In this document: positions 8,104 through 15,850 of the stretch, one piece after another
How the letters are laid out: every line of letters begins with the position of its first letter
How positions within the stretch are numbered: the stretch's first letter is position 1
NCBI GenBank assembly: GCA_934668695.1
Contig: CAKUOD010000021.1
Span: 1 to 24,346 of the forward strand
DNA: 24,346 nucleotides
Direction of reading: 5' to 3'
DNA from: an uncultured Collinsella sp.
Lineage (GTDB): Bacteria > Actinomycetota > Coriobacteriia > Coriobacteriales > Coriobacteriaceae
Made by a program: the position numbers and the translations under genes
Notes under the pieces: model-generated
What the model was told of the DNA's origin: nothing
The model's input: only the letters and a program-made list of their open reading frames with translations
Databases searched by the model: none

Positions 8104-8209
8104 ACGGTCCGGATCCTTTCCGCACGGGCTCGTTTTATTCACCCAAACGCTAGCACATCGGACGTGGCACAGGCGTGACTTTCGTCCGTCGTCACCCTCG
8201 CCCCCACCC

Positions 8210-8274
8210 AAACGTGTACGTCAGCCTCCAAACATGTCATTTTTTGCAGCTTTTGGAGGCTGACGTACACGTTT
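8210..8274. repeat. Perfect 23-bp inverted repeat between divergent genes
   Basis: Arms 8210-8232 and 8252-8274 are perfect complements around a 19-base loop containing a T-run. The arm contains ACGTGTACGTCAGCCTCCAA. It lies in the 291-bp gap between the larC2-like gene and the divergent PHP gene. It would therefore be upstream of both genes, which is not where a terminator is expected. The rest of the gap (8104-8209 and 8275-8394) holds no gene that I can see. Confidence 0.85.
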
Positions 8275-8394
8275 TGAGAGCAAGCGAGGCCGCACCGCGC
8301 AGCCTTTCCGATCGATTTCGGCACCCCGCGCGCACGACGCGCCGAGGCTGTGCCATTACAATGGAGCGGATTCACCAAATGCAAAGGAGTCGCC

Positions 8395-9306
8395 ATGCCT
8401 GCTTGCCCGCTGGTCGATTGCCACACCCATACTTCGTTTTCGGATGGCCATGCCTCATTTGAGGACAACGTCTGCGCTGCCGCGACCGCTGGCTGTCGAG
8501 TCATGGTCTCGACCGACCACCTCACCCTGCCTGCCAGCATGGATGCTAACTGCGAGGTGCAGGTCGTCGAGGGCGACTTGCCGGCACATCGTCTGGCATT
8601 TGAGGACGCCCGCAAGCTCGCCGCGCAGATTGCGCCGGAGCTCAGCTTTATCTATGGCTTTGAATGCGATTGGTACGAGGGCTGCGAGCCCTTGGTAGAG
8701 CGCTGGTCCCAGGGCGCCGTGGTGCGCTTGGGCAGCGTGCATTGGATTGGCGACCCGGGCGATATCATGGCCGGCGCCGCGGGCACGGCGGGAACAGAGA
8801 GCGTCGCTCGTCCCGATACGCCCGATTCGCTTTGTGGCTGGATCGACGACGATACCAACCTGCATGTTTGGGAGAACTTAGGCGTGCGCGGCGTGTGGGA
8901 GCGCTACGTCGATGACTGGTGCCGCGCCTGCGAGAGCCCGCTCAACTTTGATGTGATGGCCCACCCCGACCTAGTCATGCGTTTTTCGAAGGAGGGCTTC
9001 GCGCCCGACTTTGATCCCACGCCGCTCTGGGAGCAGATGGCCGAGTGCGCCCACGATACGGGTCGCCGTGTTGAGATCTCGACCGCCGCACCGCGCAAGG
9101 GCCTCGACGACTACTATCCCGCGACCGGGCTGTTGCGCTGCTTCGCCCACGCCGAGGTGCCGATTACTTTTGGCTCGGACGCACACCGCGCCTGCGATAT
9201 CTGCTGGAACATCCGCGAAGCCCAGGCCCACGCCTACGAATGCGGCTACCGGACCTTCGACATCCCCCACCCCACCGGCGAATGGGAATCCACTCCCCTC
9301 TTCTAA
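8395..9306 (+). CDS. hisJ: PHP-family phosphatase, probable histidinol-phosphatase
   Basis: The metal-site motifs of the PHP fold are in order: HTHTSFSDGH (10-19), STDHL (39-43), a Glu in GFECDW, GSVHWI, DVMAHPDL and GSDAHRACD near the C-terminus. The 303 residues fit the HisJ/HisK type, which removes phosphate from L-histidinol phosphate. The adjacent his operon has a single-domain hisB and no other phosphatase, so this gene probably supplies the missing step. That is an inference from context. The ATG at 8395 follows AAAGGAGT with good spacing, and the longer upstream open frame lacks such a site. It is convergent with hisE, and a repeat element lies between them. Confidence 0.85.
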   Translation: MPACPLVDCHTHTSFSDGHASFEDNVCAAATAGCRVMVSTDHLTLPASMDANCEVQVVEGDLPAHRLAFEDARKLAAQIAPELSFIYGFECDWYEGCEPLVERWSQGAVVRLGSVHWIGDPGDIMAGAAGTAGTESVARPDTPDSLCGWIDDDTNLHVWENLGVRGVWERYVDDWCRACESPLNFDVMAHPDLVMRFSKEGFAPDFDPTPLWEQMAECAHDTGRRVEISTAAPRKGLDDYYPATGLLRCFAHAEVPITFGSDAHRACDICWNIREAQAHAYECGYRTFDIPHPTGEWESTPLF

Positions 9307-9321
9307 CCCATCCCCTTCATC

Positions 9322-9386
9322 AGTTGCGGTGAAATAGGGACTGTTGCCCGATGAAACGCTTAAACGGTCCCTATTTCACCGCAACT
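9322..9386. repeat. Dispersed inverted-repeat element, copy 2
   Basis: Arms AGTTGCGGTGAAATAGGGAC (9322-9341) and its exact complement (9367-9386) form a perfect 20-bp stem around 25 bases. It is related to the element at 2628-2694. As there, it sits between convergent genes (PHP phosphatase and hisE) and may act as a two-way terminator. Confidence 0.88.
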
Positions 9387-9418
9387 TCCATGGTCCGGGT
9401 AGCTAATTTGGGCTTGAC

Positions 9419-9736
9419 TTAGTGGCGGCGGGCGTTGAGTTCGCCGGCAAGTTCGTCGAGGGTGATGCCGTAGCGCTCGAGCGTTACAAGCAGGTGATAG
9501 ATCAGGTCGCCGGCCTCGTAGCGGATGTGGTCGTGGTCGTTGTCCTTGCAGGCCATGATGACCTCGCTCGCCTCCTCGGCCAGTTTCTTGAGCAGCTCGT
9601 CCTCAACATCGGTCAGCAGACGAGCGGTGTAGCTCTCCTGCGGCGATGCATCGCGACGGCCGTGAATCACCTCGGCCAGACCCGTCAGCGTCTCGCCGAT
9701 ATTTCCATCCTGAACATTTGCGGTGCGCACACCCAT
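9419..9736 (-). CDS. hisE: Phosphoribosyl-ATP pyrophosphatase
   Basis: This enzyme hydrolyses phosphoribosyl-ATP to phosphoribosyl-AMP, the second step of histidine synthesis. The 105-residue all-alpha protein belongs to the MazG-like superfamily. Motifs include SYTARLLTDVEDELLKK, the metal-binding EEASEVIMACK and the helix YEAGDLIYHLLVTL. AAAGGA precedes the ATG at 9736. It is the last gene of the his operon, 46 bases after hisI. In many bacteria hisI and hisE are fused, but here they are separate. The dispersed element at 9322 lies just downstream. Confidence 0.96.
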   Translation of the reverse strand: MGVRTANVQDGNIGETLTGLAEVIHGRRDASPQESYTARLLTDVEDELLKKLAEEASEVIMACKDNDHDHIRYEAGDLIYHLLVTLERYGITLDELAGELNARRH

Positions 9737-9782
9737 AGTTCAATCCTTTCTATTTGACAGGGCGCCTAATCGAACGCTTGCC

Positions 9783-10112
9783 CTAGGCGAGTTTCTTAAA
9801 GAAGCAGGTACGGTTGCCGGTGTGGCAAGCCGGGCCCGGAGAGTCCACCTTGACCAGCAGCGTATCGCTATCGCAGTCGGCCCAAAGCTCCTTGACCTCC
9901 TGCATGTTGCCGCTCGTCGCGCCCTTGTTCCAAAGCTCCTGGCGGCTGCGGCTCCAAAACCACGTGGTCCCGGTCTTGAGCGTCAGCCCTACCGACTCCT
10001 CGTTCATCCAAGCAACCATAAGCACCTCGCCAGTGTCATACTGCTGAACCACACAAGGAATCAATCCACTGGCGTCGTACTTAAGATCCGCTGGAGTAGT
10101 AATTTCTCTCAT
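9783..10112 (-). CDS. hisI: Phosphoribosyl-AMP cyclohydrolase
   Basis: This zinc enzyme opens the adenine ring of phosphoribosyl-AMP in step three of the pathway. The 109 residues contain [17 protein letters not shown] (53-69), the magnesium motif DCDSD (79-83) and zinc cysteines at 80, 96 and 103 (CHTGNRTC). The start at 10112 (MREITTP) is chosen because GGGGAATTG lies just upstream and it gives the normal family length. The open frame extending upstream runs into a palindromic element. A gap of 181 bases separates it from hisF, unusually long for this operon. Confidence 0.96.
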   Translation of the reverse strand: MREITTPADLKYDASGLIPCVVQQYDTGEVLMVAWMNEESVGLTLKTGTTWFWSRSRQELWNKGATSGNMQEVKELWADCDSDTLLVKVDSPGPACHTGNRTCFFKKLA

Positions 10113-10150
10113 TTCAATTCCCCAATTTAAACATCGCAGGTCGGCGAGGG

Positions 10151-10244
10151 TTGTCCAGGTGCCGCAGGTTGCCGCGAAAGAGGAGCGACGCGTACTTTGG
10201 TACGCGAGCGACGGTTTGAGCGGCAAGATGCGGTGCCTGGACAA
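10151..10244. repeat. Nested long palindrome in the hisF-hisI gap
   Basis: Three nested stems share one centre. The outer arms (10151-10166 with 10229-10244) pair over 16 bases with two G-T wobbles. TTGCCGC (10169-10175) pairs with GCGGCAA (10220-10226). The inner hairpin CGCGTAC-TTTG-GTACGCG spans 10189-10206. The whole can fold as one extended hairpin inside the his transcript. Confidence 0.82.
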
Positions 10245-10294
10245 GCCGCAGCGCACGCCCCTCAGCCCCGAAGTGCCTGGGCAAGCCGCAGCGC
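10233..10294. repeat. 22-bp direct repeat, 40 bp apart, ending in the hisF stop codon
   Basis: Positions 10233-10254 and 10273-10294 match at 21 of 22 bases. The first copy overlaps the right outer arm of the nested palindrome. The second copy runs up to and supplies a base of the hisF TAG stop codon. Confidence 0.78.
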
Positions 10295-11076
10295 TAAAAG
10301 TCCAGCCGGACAGGGATACCCTGCGATGCCATATACTCCTTCACCTGGCGAATGCTGAACGTTCCAAAGTGAAAGACGCTGGCCGCCAGTACGGCGTCGG
10401 CTTCGCCCTCGATCACGCCCTCGGCAAAATGCTCGAGCGTGCCCACGCCACCGCTCGCGATGACGGGAATCGGCACCGTACGCGCCACGGCGCGGGTGAG
10501 TGCCAGGTCAAAGCCGGCCTTGGTGCCGTCGCGGTCCATGCTGGTCAGCAAGATCTCGCCGGCGCCGCGGCGAGCCGCCTCCTCGGCCCACGCCACCGCG
10601 TCGATACCCGTGGCATTGCGGCCTCCCGCGGTAAAAACCTCCCACTTGTCGGCATCCGGCTGTCCAGGCAGGCCGACGCGCTTGGCATCGATCGCCACGA
10701 CCACGGCCTGGCTGCCAAACGCCGCGGCAGCCTGGCTAATCAGCGACGGGTCGCGCACGGCGGCAGAGTTGAGCGATACCTTGTCGGCACCGGCCGCCAC
10801 CATGGTTCGCATGCCCGCCAGGTCGCGGAAACCGCCGCCCACGGTATAGGGAATAGCGAGCTCCTCGGCCGCATGCGCCGCCATCTCGATGGTCGTCGCA
10901 CGGTTGTCGCTCGTGGCAGTGATGTCCAGGAACACGACCTCGTCCGCACCCTCGCGATCGTAGGCACGGGCAAGCTCCACCGGATCGCCCGCATCGCGCA
11001 GGCTCACAAAGTTGACGCCCTTGACCACGCGGCCGTCCTTAACGTCCAGGCAGGGAATGACGCGTTTGGTAAGCAT
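10294..11076 (-). CDS. hisF: Imidazole glycerol phosphate synthase, cyclase subunit
   Basis: This is the TIM-barrel subunit that uses ammonia channelled from HisH to make imidazole glycerol phosphate and AICAR. The 260 residues are full length. The catalytic aspartates Asp11 ([14 protein letters not shown]) and Asp130 (VAIDAK) are present, as are the phosphate-binding glycine loops TVGGGFR and ASGGVG. A GGGGAGGAG site before the ATG overlaps the end of hisA, three bases away. It acts as a heterodimer with HisH, encoded two genes upstream. Confidence 0.98.
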   Translation of the reverse strand: MLTKRVIPCLDVKDGRVVKGVNFVSLRDAGDPVELARAYDREGADEVVFLDITATSDNRATTIEMAAHAAEELAIPYTVGGGFRDLAGMRTMVAAGADKVSLNSAAVRDPSLISQAAAAFGSQAVVVAIDAKRVGLPGQPDADKWEVFTAGGRNATGIDAVAWAEEAARRGAGEILLTSMDRDGTKAGFDLALTRAVARTVPIPVIASGGVGTLEHFAEGVIEGEADAVLAASVFHFGTFSIRQVKEYMASQGIPVRLDF

Positions 11077-11079
11077 GGG

Positions 11080-11823
11080 CTACTCCTCCCCTCGCGCGGC
11101 GGCCAGCGCCTGTACCAGCGTAAAGTTGCCCTCGTAGAGCGCGCGACCGGTGATGGCGCCCTCAATAGCGCCCTCGCCCACCGCGGCGAGCGCACGGATA
11201 TCGTCGAGCGTCGAGATGCCGCCCGACGCCACAACGGGAAAGCCTGCGACCTCGGCCACGTGGCGATATGCTGCCACGTCGATGCCCGTCTGCATACCGT
11301 CGCGCGCGATATCGGTATACACCAGATGTTTAAAGCCCAGCTCCGTGAGCTGCGCCACGGCATCGTCGAGCGCCACGCCCGCGCCGTCGCGCCAGCCATT
11401 CACCTTGACCTGGCCGTCGCGTGCGGCAATATCTGCCACCAACAGCTCGCCAAAGCCTTGGGCCGCCACCTCGGCAAAACCCGGCTCGGTCACCAGCACG
11501 GTGCCCAGCGCAATGCGGCGTGCGCCATAGCCTGCCAGCTCGTCGATGCGCGCGAGCGAACGGACACCGCCGCCCACGTCCACGGACAGGCCGTCGACAC
11601 CGCAAATGGCCTTGATCGCCGCCGAGTTGGCAGCGCACGCGTCCTCGTCCTCGCCAAAGGCAACGGACAGGTCGACGACATGCACCCAGTTCGCGCCCTG
11701 CTCGGCAAACGAGCGGGCGACGGCGACGGGGTCGTCGGAATATACCTTGCAGCGGCTGCGGTCGCCGCACTCCAGGCGCACAACCTTGCCGCCGATCAGA
11801 TCGATTGCGGGAAACAGGATCAT
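11080..11823 (-). CDS. hisA: ProFAR isomerase (HisA)
   Basis: This TIM-barrel enzyme isomerises ProFAR to PRFAR, step four of the pathway. The catalytic residues Asp8 (FPAIDLIGGKVVRL) and Asp131 (VADIAARDG) are present. The VNGW motif (141-144) and the phosphate loops VDVGGGVR and ASGGIS are also seen. The 247 residues are normal. The start overlaps the hisH stop as ATGA, so translation is coupled. In many actinobacteria the homologue is PriA, which also serves tryptophan synthesis. I cannot decide between HisA and PriA from sequence reading alone. Confidence 0.95.
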   Translation of the reverse strand: MILFPAIDLIGGKVVRLECGDRSRCKVYSDDPVAVARSFAEQGANWVHVVDLSVAFGEDEDACAANSAAIKAICGVDGLSVDVGGGVRSLARIDELAGYGARRIALGTVLVTEPGFAEVAAQGFGELLVADIAARDGQVKVNGWRDGAGVALDDAVAQLTELGFKHLVYTDIARDGMQTGIDVAAYRHVAEVAGFPVVASGGISTLDDIRALAAVGEGAIEGAITGRALYEGNFTLVQALAAARGEE

Positions 11824-12521
11824 CGGCCAACCTCCTCGACGATGTTGACGAAGTTCTTAAGAATGCGCTGTCCCAGGGCCGAGGATTTCTCGGGATGAAA
11901 CTGGCAACCCCACACGTTGCCATGACGCGCGATGCACGGGAAGCTCCGCGTGTAGTGCGTGCGCGCCAAAACATCAGCGGCATCGGCGTCGTCGGCCACC
12001 GCGTAGCTGTGGGTGAAGTACATGTTGGCGCCCTCGGCAAAACCGGCGAGCAACGGATCGGCCGCGCCGGCGGGCGTCATGTGCACCTGGTCCCAGCCCA
12101 CGTGCGGCACCTTCAGGCGACTCGATTCCAAGCGCGTACACGAACCGCGCATGATGCCCAGGCCATCGACCCAGGGGCCGCCAGCCTGCTCGGGGGTGCC
12201 GCCGTCCACGACCGCGCCCGCGTCCGCAGGCACGCCCTCGTTGCCACGCTCGAAGAACAGCTGAAGGCCCAGGCAGATGCCGAGCAGCGGAGTTCCGGCG
12301 GCCACGGCATCGAGCACGGCCGCCTCCTCGCCGCTCTCGCGCATAAAGGCGATCGCGTCGTAGAACGCGCCCACGCCCGGGATGACCAAGCCGTCGGCGC
12401 TGCGGATCTGTTCCGGGTCGTCCGACGTGCAGGCGACGGCACCGGCGCGCGCAAGCCCGCGCACGACGCTTGACAAGTTGCCCTTGTGGTAGTCGACCAC
12501 CACGATCTTCGGTTCGCCCAC
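11820..12521 (-). CDS. hisH: Imidazole glycerol phosphate synthase, glutaminase subunit
   Basis: This class I glutamine amidotransferase supplies ammonia to HisF. The catalytic triad is Cys83 (GICLGLQLFFERG), His209 and Glu211 (CQFHPEKS). The oxyanion region IPGVGAFYDA is at 47-56. I choose the GTG start at 12521 because AAAAGGGAGGG lies just ahead and MGEPKIVVVDYHKGN is the expected N-terminus. Longer ATG starts would include an upstream palindrome. The 233 residues slightly exceed the usual length, with an extra Gly/Ala/Asp-rich loop around 97-118. The gene ends overlapping hisA by four bases. Confidence 0.95.
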   Translation of the reverse strand: MGEPKIVVVDYHKGNLSSVVRGLARAGAVACTSDDPEQIRSADGLVIPGVGAFYDAIAFMRESGEEAAVLDAVAAGTPLLGICLGLQLFFERGNEGVPADAGAVVDGGTPEQAGGPWVDGLGIMRGSCTRLESSRLKVPHVGWDQVHMTPAGAADPLLAGFAEGANMYFTHSYAVADDADAADVLARTHYTRSFPCIARHGNVWGCQFHPEKSSALGQRILKNFVNIVEEVGR

Positions 12522-12546
12522 GCGACCCTCCCTTTTCTCATCATCC

Positions 12547-12587
12547 AAAACCACCACAAAGGGGACAGGCATCTTCGTGGTGGTTTT
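12547..12587. repeat. Inverted repeat in the hisB-hisH gap
   Basis: AAAACCACCAC (12547-12557) pairs perfectly with 12577-12587 around a 19-base loop. On the minus strand the hairpin ends in TTTT and lies 13 bases after the hisB stop codon. It may slow, end or process the transcript before hisH. A similar AAACCACCCC hairpin follows murB. Confidence 0.75.
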
Positions 12588-12600
12588 ACCCTTGTGACGG

Positions 12601-13188
12601 TTACAGCGAGCCCTTGGTGCTGGGGATGCCCTGCACGCGGGGATCGAGCTCGCAGGCGTGGCGCATCGTGCGGCCCACGGCCTTAAAGGCGGCCTCGATA
12701 ATGTGATGCGAGTTACCGCCCGCCAGCTCGCGCACATGCAGCGTGAGCTTGGCGTCGCGCGCAAAGGCGTAGAAGAACTCGACGGCCAGCTCGGTATCAA
12801 AGCTGCCCACGCGCTCGGTGGGCACGGGCAGCTCGCAGTAGGCCTGCCCGCGGCCCGAGATGTCCACAGCGGCCATCACGAGTGTCTCGTCCATGGCAAT
12901 CGCCGCGTCGGCAAAGCGTGTGATGCCCGCCTTATCGCTCAGCGCCTGGCAAAACGCCTCGCCCAGCACAATGCCCGTGTCCTCGACGGTGTGATGCGCG
13001 TCGACCTCCACGTCGCCCACCGCGTGCACCGTCAGATCAAACAGACCATGGCGGCCGAAGGCGTTGAGCATATGGTCGAAAAACGGCACACCGGTCGAGA
13101 TATCGCACACGCCGGATCCATCCAGGTCGAGCTTGACGACAATGTCGGTCTCGCCTGTCTTACGGGTTACCTCGGCATAACGGTCCAT
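12601..13188 (-). CDS. hisB: Imidazoleglycerol-phosphate dehydratase
   Basis: This manganese enzyme dehydrates imidazole glycerol phosphate to imidazole acetol phosphate. The 195 residues correspond to the dehydratase only, without the N-terminal phosphatase domain of the Escherichia coli bifunctional HisB. Metal motifs are PFFDHML (35-41), DAHHTVED (63-70) and GGNSHHIIEAAFKA (157-170), and the C-terminal STKGSL is conserved. The start directly abuts the hisC stop. A GAAGGAGGAG site is embedded in the hisC end, suggesting coupling. Confidence 0.98.
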   Translation of the reverse strand: MDRYAEVTRKTGETDIVVKLDLDGSGVCDISTGVPFFDHMLNAFGRHGLFDLTVHAVGDVEVDAHHTVEDTGIVLGEAFCQALSDKAGITRFADAAIAMDETLVMAAVDISGRGQAYCELPVPTERVGSFDTELAVEFFYAFARDAKLTLHVRELAGGNSHHIIEAAFKAVGRTMRHACELDPRVQGIPSTKGSL

Positions 13189-14304
13189 CTACATCTCCTC
13201 CTTCACCAGCGCGGCGAACGCGGCCAGCACTTCTTCGTTTTCCTGCGGCGTGCCCACGGTAATGCGCAGGCAGTCAGCGAGCCCCGGCGCGTAGCTAAAG
13301 TCGCGCACCAAAATGGAATACTCGTCGCGCAGGCGTTCGCGCACGCGCGTGGCGTGCGGAGTGCGCACGAGCACAAAGTTCGCCGCACTCGGCCATGCCT
13401 CCACCGGCAGGCCCGCGGCACCCATCGCGTGCAGGGAAGCCAGCTCGCGGTCGCGCTCGTTCGCAACCAGCGCCACCACGGGCGCATACGCATCGCGGGC
13501 ACGTACGCAGGCAAGTGCCGCCGCCTGGCTCAGCACGTTGACCGAGTAGATCTGGCGAATCGCCGCGAACACGTCGATGACCTCGGACGCCGCGATCACA
13601 TAGCCCAGACGTGTGCCGGCGGCGCCAAACGCCTTGGACAGCGTATGCAGAATCACCAGGTTGGGATGCTCGGCGATAAGTCCCTGCGCCGTGGTGGCCG
13701 CGCCAAACGAATCGTCGGCAAACTCAACGTAGGCCTCGTCGACCATCACCATGCCGGGGCACGCATCGCACAGGGCAGCGACAAAGTCGAGCGGCGCCAC
13801 ATCGCCCGTGGGATTGTTGGGCGAGGTCACGATCGCAAGGTTGCACTCGGGCGCCGCTGCGAGCACAGCCGCTTGGTCGAGCTTAAAGGTCGCCGGGTCG
13901 CGCCACACATCGCGCACTTCAGTCTGGCACAGAGACGCAAAGAACGCATACTCGCTAAAGCACGGCGGGCAGTTGAGCAGGGTCCTCCCCGCGCCGCCAA
14001 ACGCCAGCAGGCAGTTATAGAGCAGCTCGTCACCGCCGTTGCCCACGCAGATATTCTCGCGCGTCACGCCATGCCAAGCGGCAAGCTCGTCGCGCAGGTC
14101 GTTGGACATGGGGTCGGGATAGCGGTTGAGCGGCGTGGCGGCAAGCGCCGCATCAACCGCCTCGCGCACGCCGGCCGGCACGGGATAGGTGTTCTCGTTG
14201 GCCGAAAGGTTGATGCGCGTGGGCGTAAAGTTGGGATCATAGGGCTCAATGCCGGCCAAGTAGGGCTGGACGAGCTCCTTCATGCGCGGCGTGAGTTCGG
14301 CCAT
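13189..14304 (-). CDS. hisC: Histidinol-phosphate aminotransferase
   Basis: This PLP enzyme of fold type I moves an amino group from glutamate to imidazole acetol phosphate. Key parts of the 371-residue protein are the substrate region LSANENTYPVP (33-43), SPNNPTG (161-167), VDEAYVEF (188-195) and the PLP lysine Lys224 in TLSKAFGAAGTRLGY. I prefer the ATG at 14304 because GGGGAGG lies eight bases ahead. An in-frame GTG at 14319 would add five residues and overlap hisD. The ATG follows the hisD stop as TAATATG. Confidence 0.97.
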   Translation of the reverse strand: MAELTPRMKELVQPYLAGIEPYDPNFTPTRINLSANENTYPVPAGVREAVDAALAATPLNRYPDPMSNDLRDELAAWHGVTRENICVGNGGDELLYNCLLAFGGAGRTLLNCPPCFSEYAFFASLCQTEVRDVWRDPATFKLDQAAVLAAAPECNLAIVTSPNNPTGDVAPLDFVAALCDACPGMVMVDEAYVEFADDSFGAATTAQGLIAEHPNLVILHTLSKAFGAAGTRLGYVIAASEVIDVFAAIRQIYSVNVLSQAAALACVRARDAYAPVVALVANERDRELASLHAMGAAGLPVEAWPSAANFVLVRTPHATRVRERLRDEYSILVRDFSYAPGLADCLRITVGTPQENEEVLAAFAALVKEEM

Positions 14305-14305
14305 A

Positions 14306-15745
14306 TTAGGCCTCCCCACCGGTCACACCGGCGCCATCCGCGCCCGCAGCCGCCGTCAGGTCCACGCCCTCGGCAACCGTCGCCACGGCGTCGCCCGGCC
14401 AGGCAACCTTAGTCAGGTCGGCCGCGGCCAGCGACTCGGCACTCACGGCATCCTCGCCCTGTTCCAGCACACGGCGACGAAGAGCGGCGGAAAGCGCGTG
14501 TGCCCACAGGCCCTCGGCCTCGGCCAGGCGCTGCGTAGCAGGGGCGTCGGAGAGCAGACCTTCGGGCGTATAGCAAATGACGCTCGAGCGCTTAACGAAC
14601 TCTTCGACCGAAAGCGGGTTGGAGAACATGGCCGTACCGCCGGTCGGCAGCGTGTGGTTGGGGCCGGCGACGTAATCGCCGAGCGGCTCGGAACTCCAAG
14701 CGCCCACAAAGATGGCGCCGGCGTTGCGAATGCCGCCGAGCAGGCCCATCGCGTCCTTGCAGTGCAGCTCAAGGTGTTCGGGTGCCACGGTGTTCACGGC
14801 CTCGACGGCGGCAGCCATGTCGGCGGCAACCACGATGGTGCCCTCGTTATCGAGCGAGGCGCGCGTGATCTCGGCGCGCGGGGACTGCGCCACCAGAATG
14901 TCGATACCCGCCTCGACCTCGCGCGCAAACTGCTCGTCGCAAGTCACGAGATAGCAGGCTGCCAGCGGATCGTGCTCGGCCTGGGCCATCAGGTCTGCCG
15001 CGACCACCATGGGCTTGGCCGTGGCATCGGCCAGCACGCAGACCTCGGACGGGCCGGCGACCATGTCGATGCCCACATCGCCCGAAACAATCTGCTTGGC
15101 CGCAGCGACAAAGGCGTTGCCCGGGCCGGTAATCTTGTCGACACGCGGAATGGTCTCGGTGCCGTACGCCAGCGCGGCCACGGCCTGGGCGCCGCCCACC
15201 ATATAGATCTCGTCCACGCCGCCGAGCTTGGCCGCGGCAAGCGTGTAGGGGCTGATCAGGCCGTCCTTTTGCGGCGGGGTCACCATGACCACGCGCCTGA
15301 CGCCGGCGACCTTGGCGGGAATGGCATTCATGAGCACCGTGGAGGGATACTGCGCGCGACCGCCCGGCACGTAGATGCCGGCCGCCGCGAGCGGGGTCAC
15401 CTTAACGCCGAGCATCGTGCCGTCCGCGCGCGTGGTAAACCAGCTCTGCTCGACCTCGCGCTGGTGAAACTCGCGAATCTGGCGTGCAGCCTTCTTGAGC
15501 GCGGCGACAAAGGCCGGGTCGAGACCTTCGAGCGCGGCATCGATTTGCTCTTGCGGCAGACGGAAGCTCTGCAGCTCAACGCCGTCAAAGCGCCGGCAAT
15601 AGTCGCGCACCGCGGCATCGCCGTTAGCGCGCACGTTGGCCACGATATCGCGGGCGGCATCGACGATGTTTTGCGGCAGCACGCCCTTGCGGTTGAGTTG
15701 GTTGGTAACGAGGCACTCACCGGGAGCAAGCTTGATGGTCTTCAT
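14306..15745 (-). CDS. hisD: Histidinol dehydrogenase
   Basis: This zinc enzyme oxidises histidinol to histidine in two NAD-dependent steps, the end of the pathway. The catalytic pair Glu323-His324 lies in APEHLEL. By comparison with Escherichia coli HisD the zinc ligands are Gln255, His258, Asp357 and His416. The motif [21 protein letters not shown] is clear. At 479 residues it is about 45 longer than usual; the extra part is an Ala/Gly/Val-rich C-terminal tail (about 435-479) of no known function. A gap of 105 bases separates it from hisZG, and the AGGGGAT site precedes the ATG. Confidence 0.98.
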   Translation of the reverse strand: MKTIKLAPGECLVTNQLNRKGVLPQNIVDAARDIVANVRANGDAAVRDYCRRFDGVELQSFRLPQEQIDAALEGLDPAFVAALKKAARQIREFHQREVEQSWFTTRADGTMLGVKVTPLAAAGIYVPGGRAQYPSTVLMNAIPAKVAGVRRVVMVTPPQKDGLISPYTLAAAKLGGVDEIYMVGGAQAVAALAYGTETIPRVDKITGPGNAFVAAAKQIVSGDVGIDMVAGPSEVCVLADATAKPMVVAADLMAQAEHDPLAACYLVTCDEQFAREVEAGIDILVAQSPRAEITRASLDNEGTIVVAADMAAAVEAVNTVAPEHLELHCKDAMGLLGGIRNAGAIFVGAWSSEPLGDYVAGPNHTLPTGGTAMFSNPLSVEEFVKRSSVICYTPEGLLSDAPATQRLAEAEGLWAHALSAALRRRVLEQGEDAVSAESLAAADLTKVAWPGDAVATVAEGVDLTAAAGADGAGVTGGEA

Positions 15746-15850
15746 ATCGGTATCCCCTATCGGTTGAGGTTGCGTTTGAAAAACGAGATGCCGGGCAGCG
15801 ACACCAATCGGTCCGCAGCCCGTACGTTGGGGCGCCCGTGCGCGCTCGCG

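Noticed and set aside
10159..11898. Plus-strand open frame of 579 codons opposite hisF and hisA
   Set aside because: It is antisense to certain genes, starts inside a palindromic repeat and has no protein signature.
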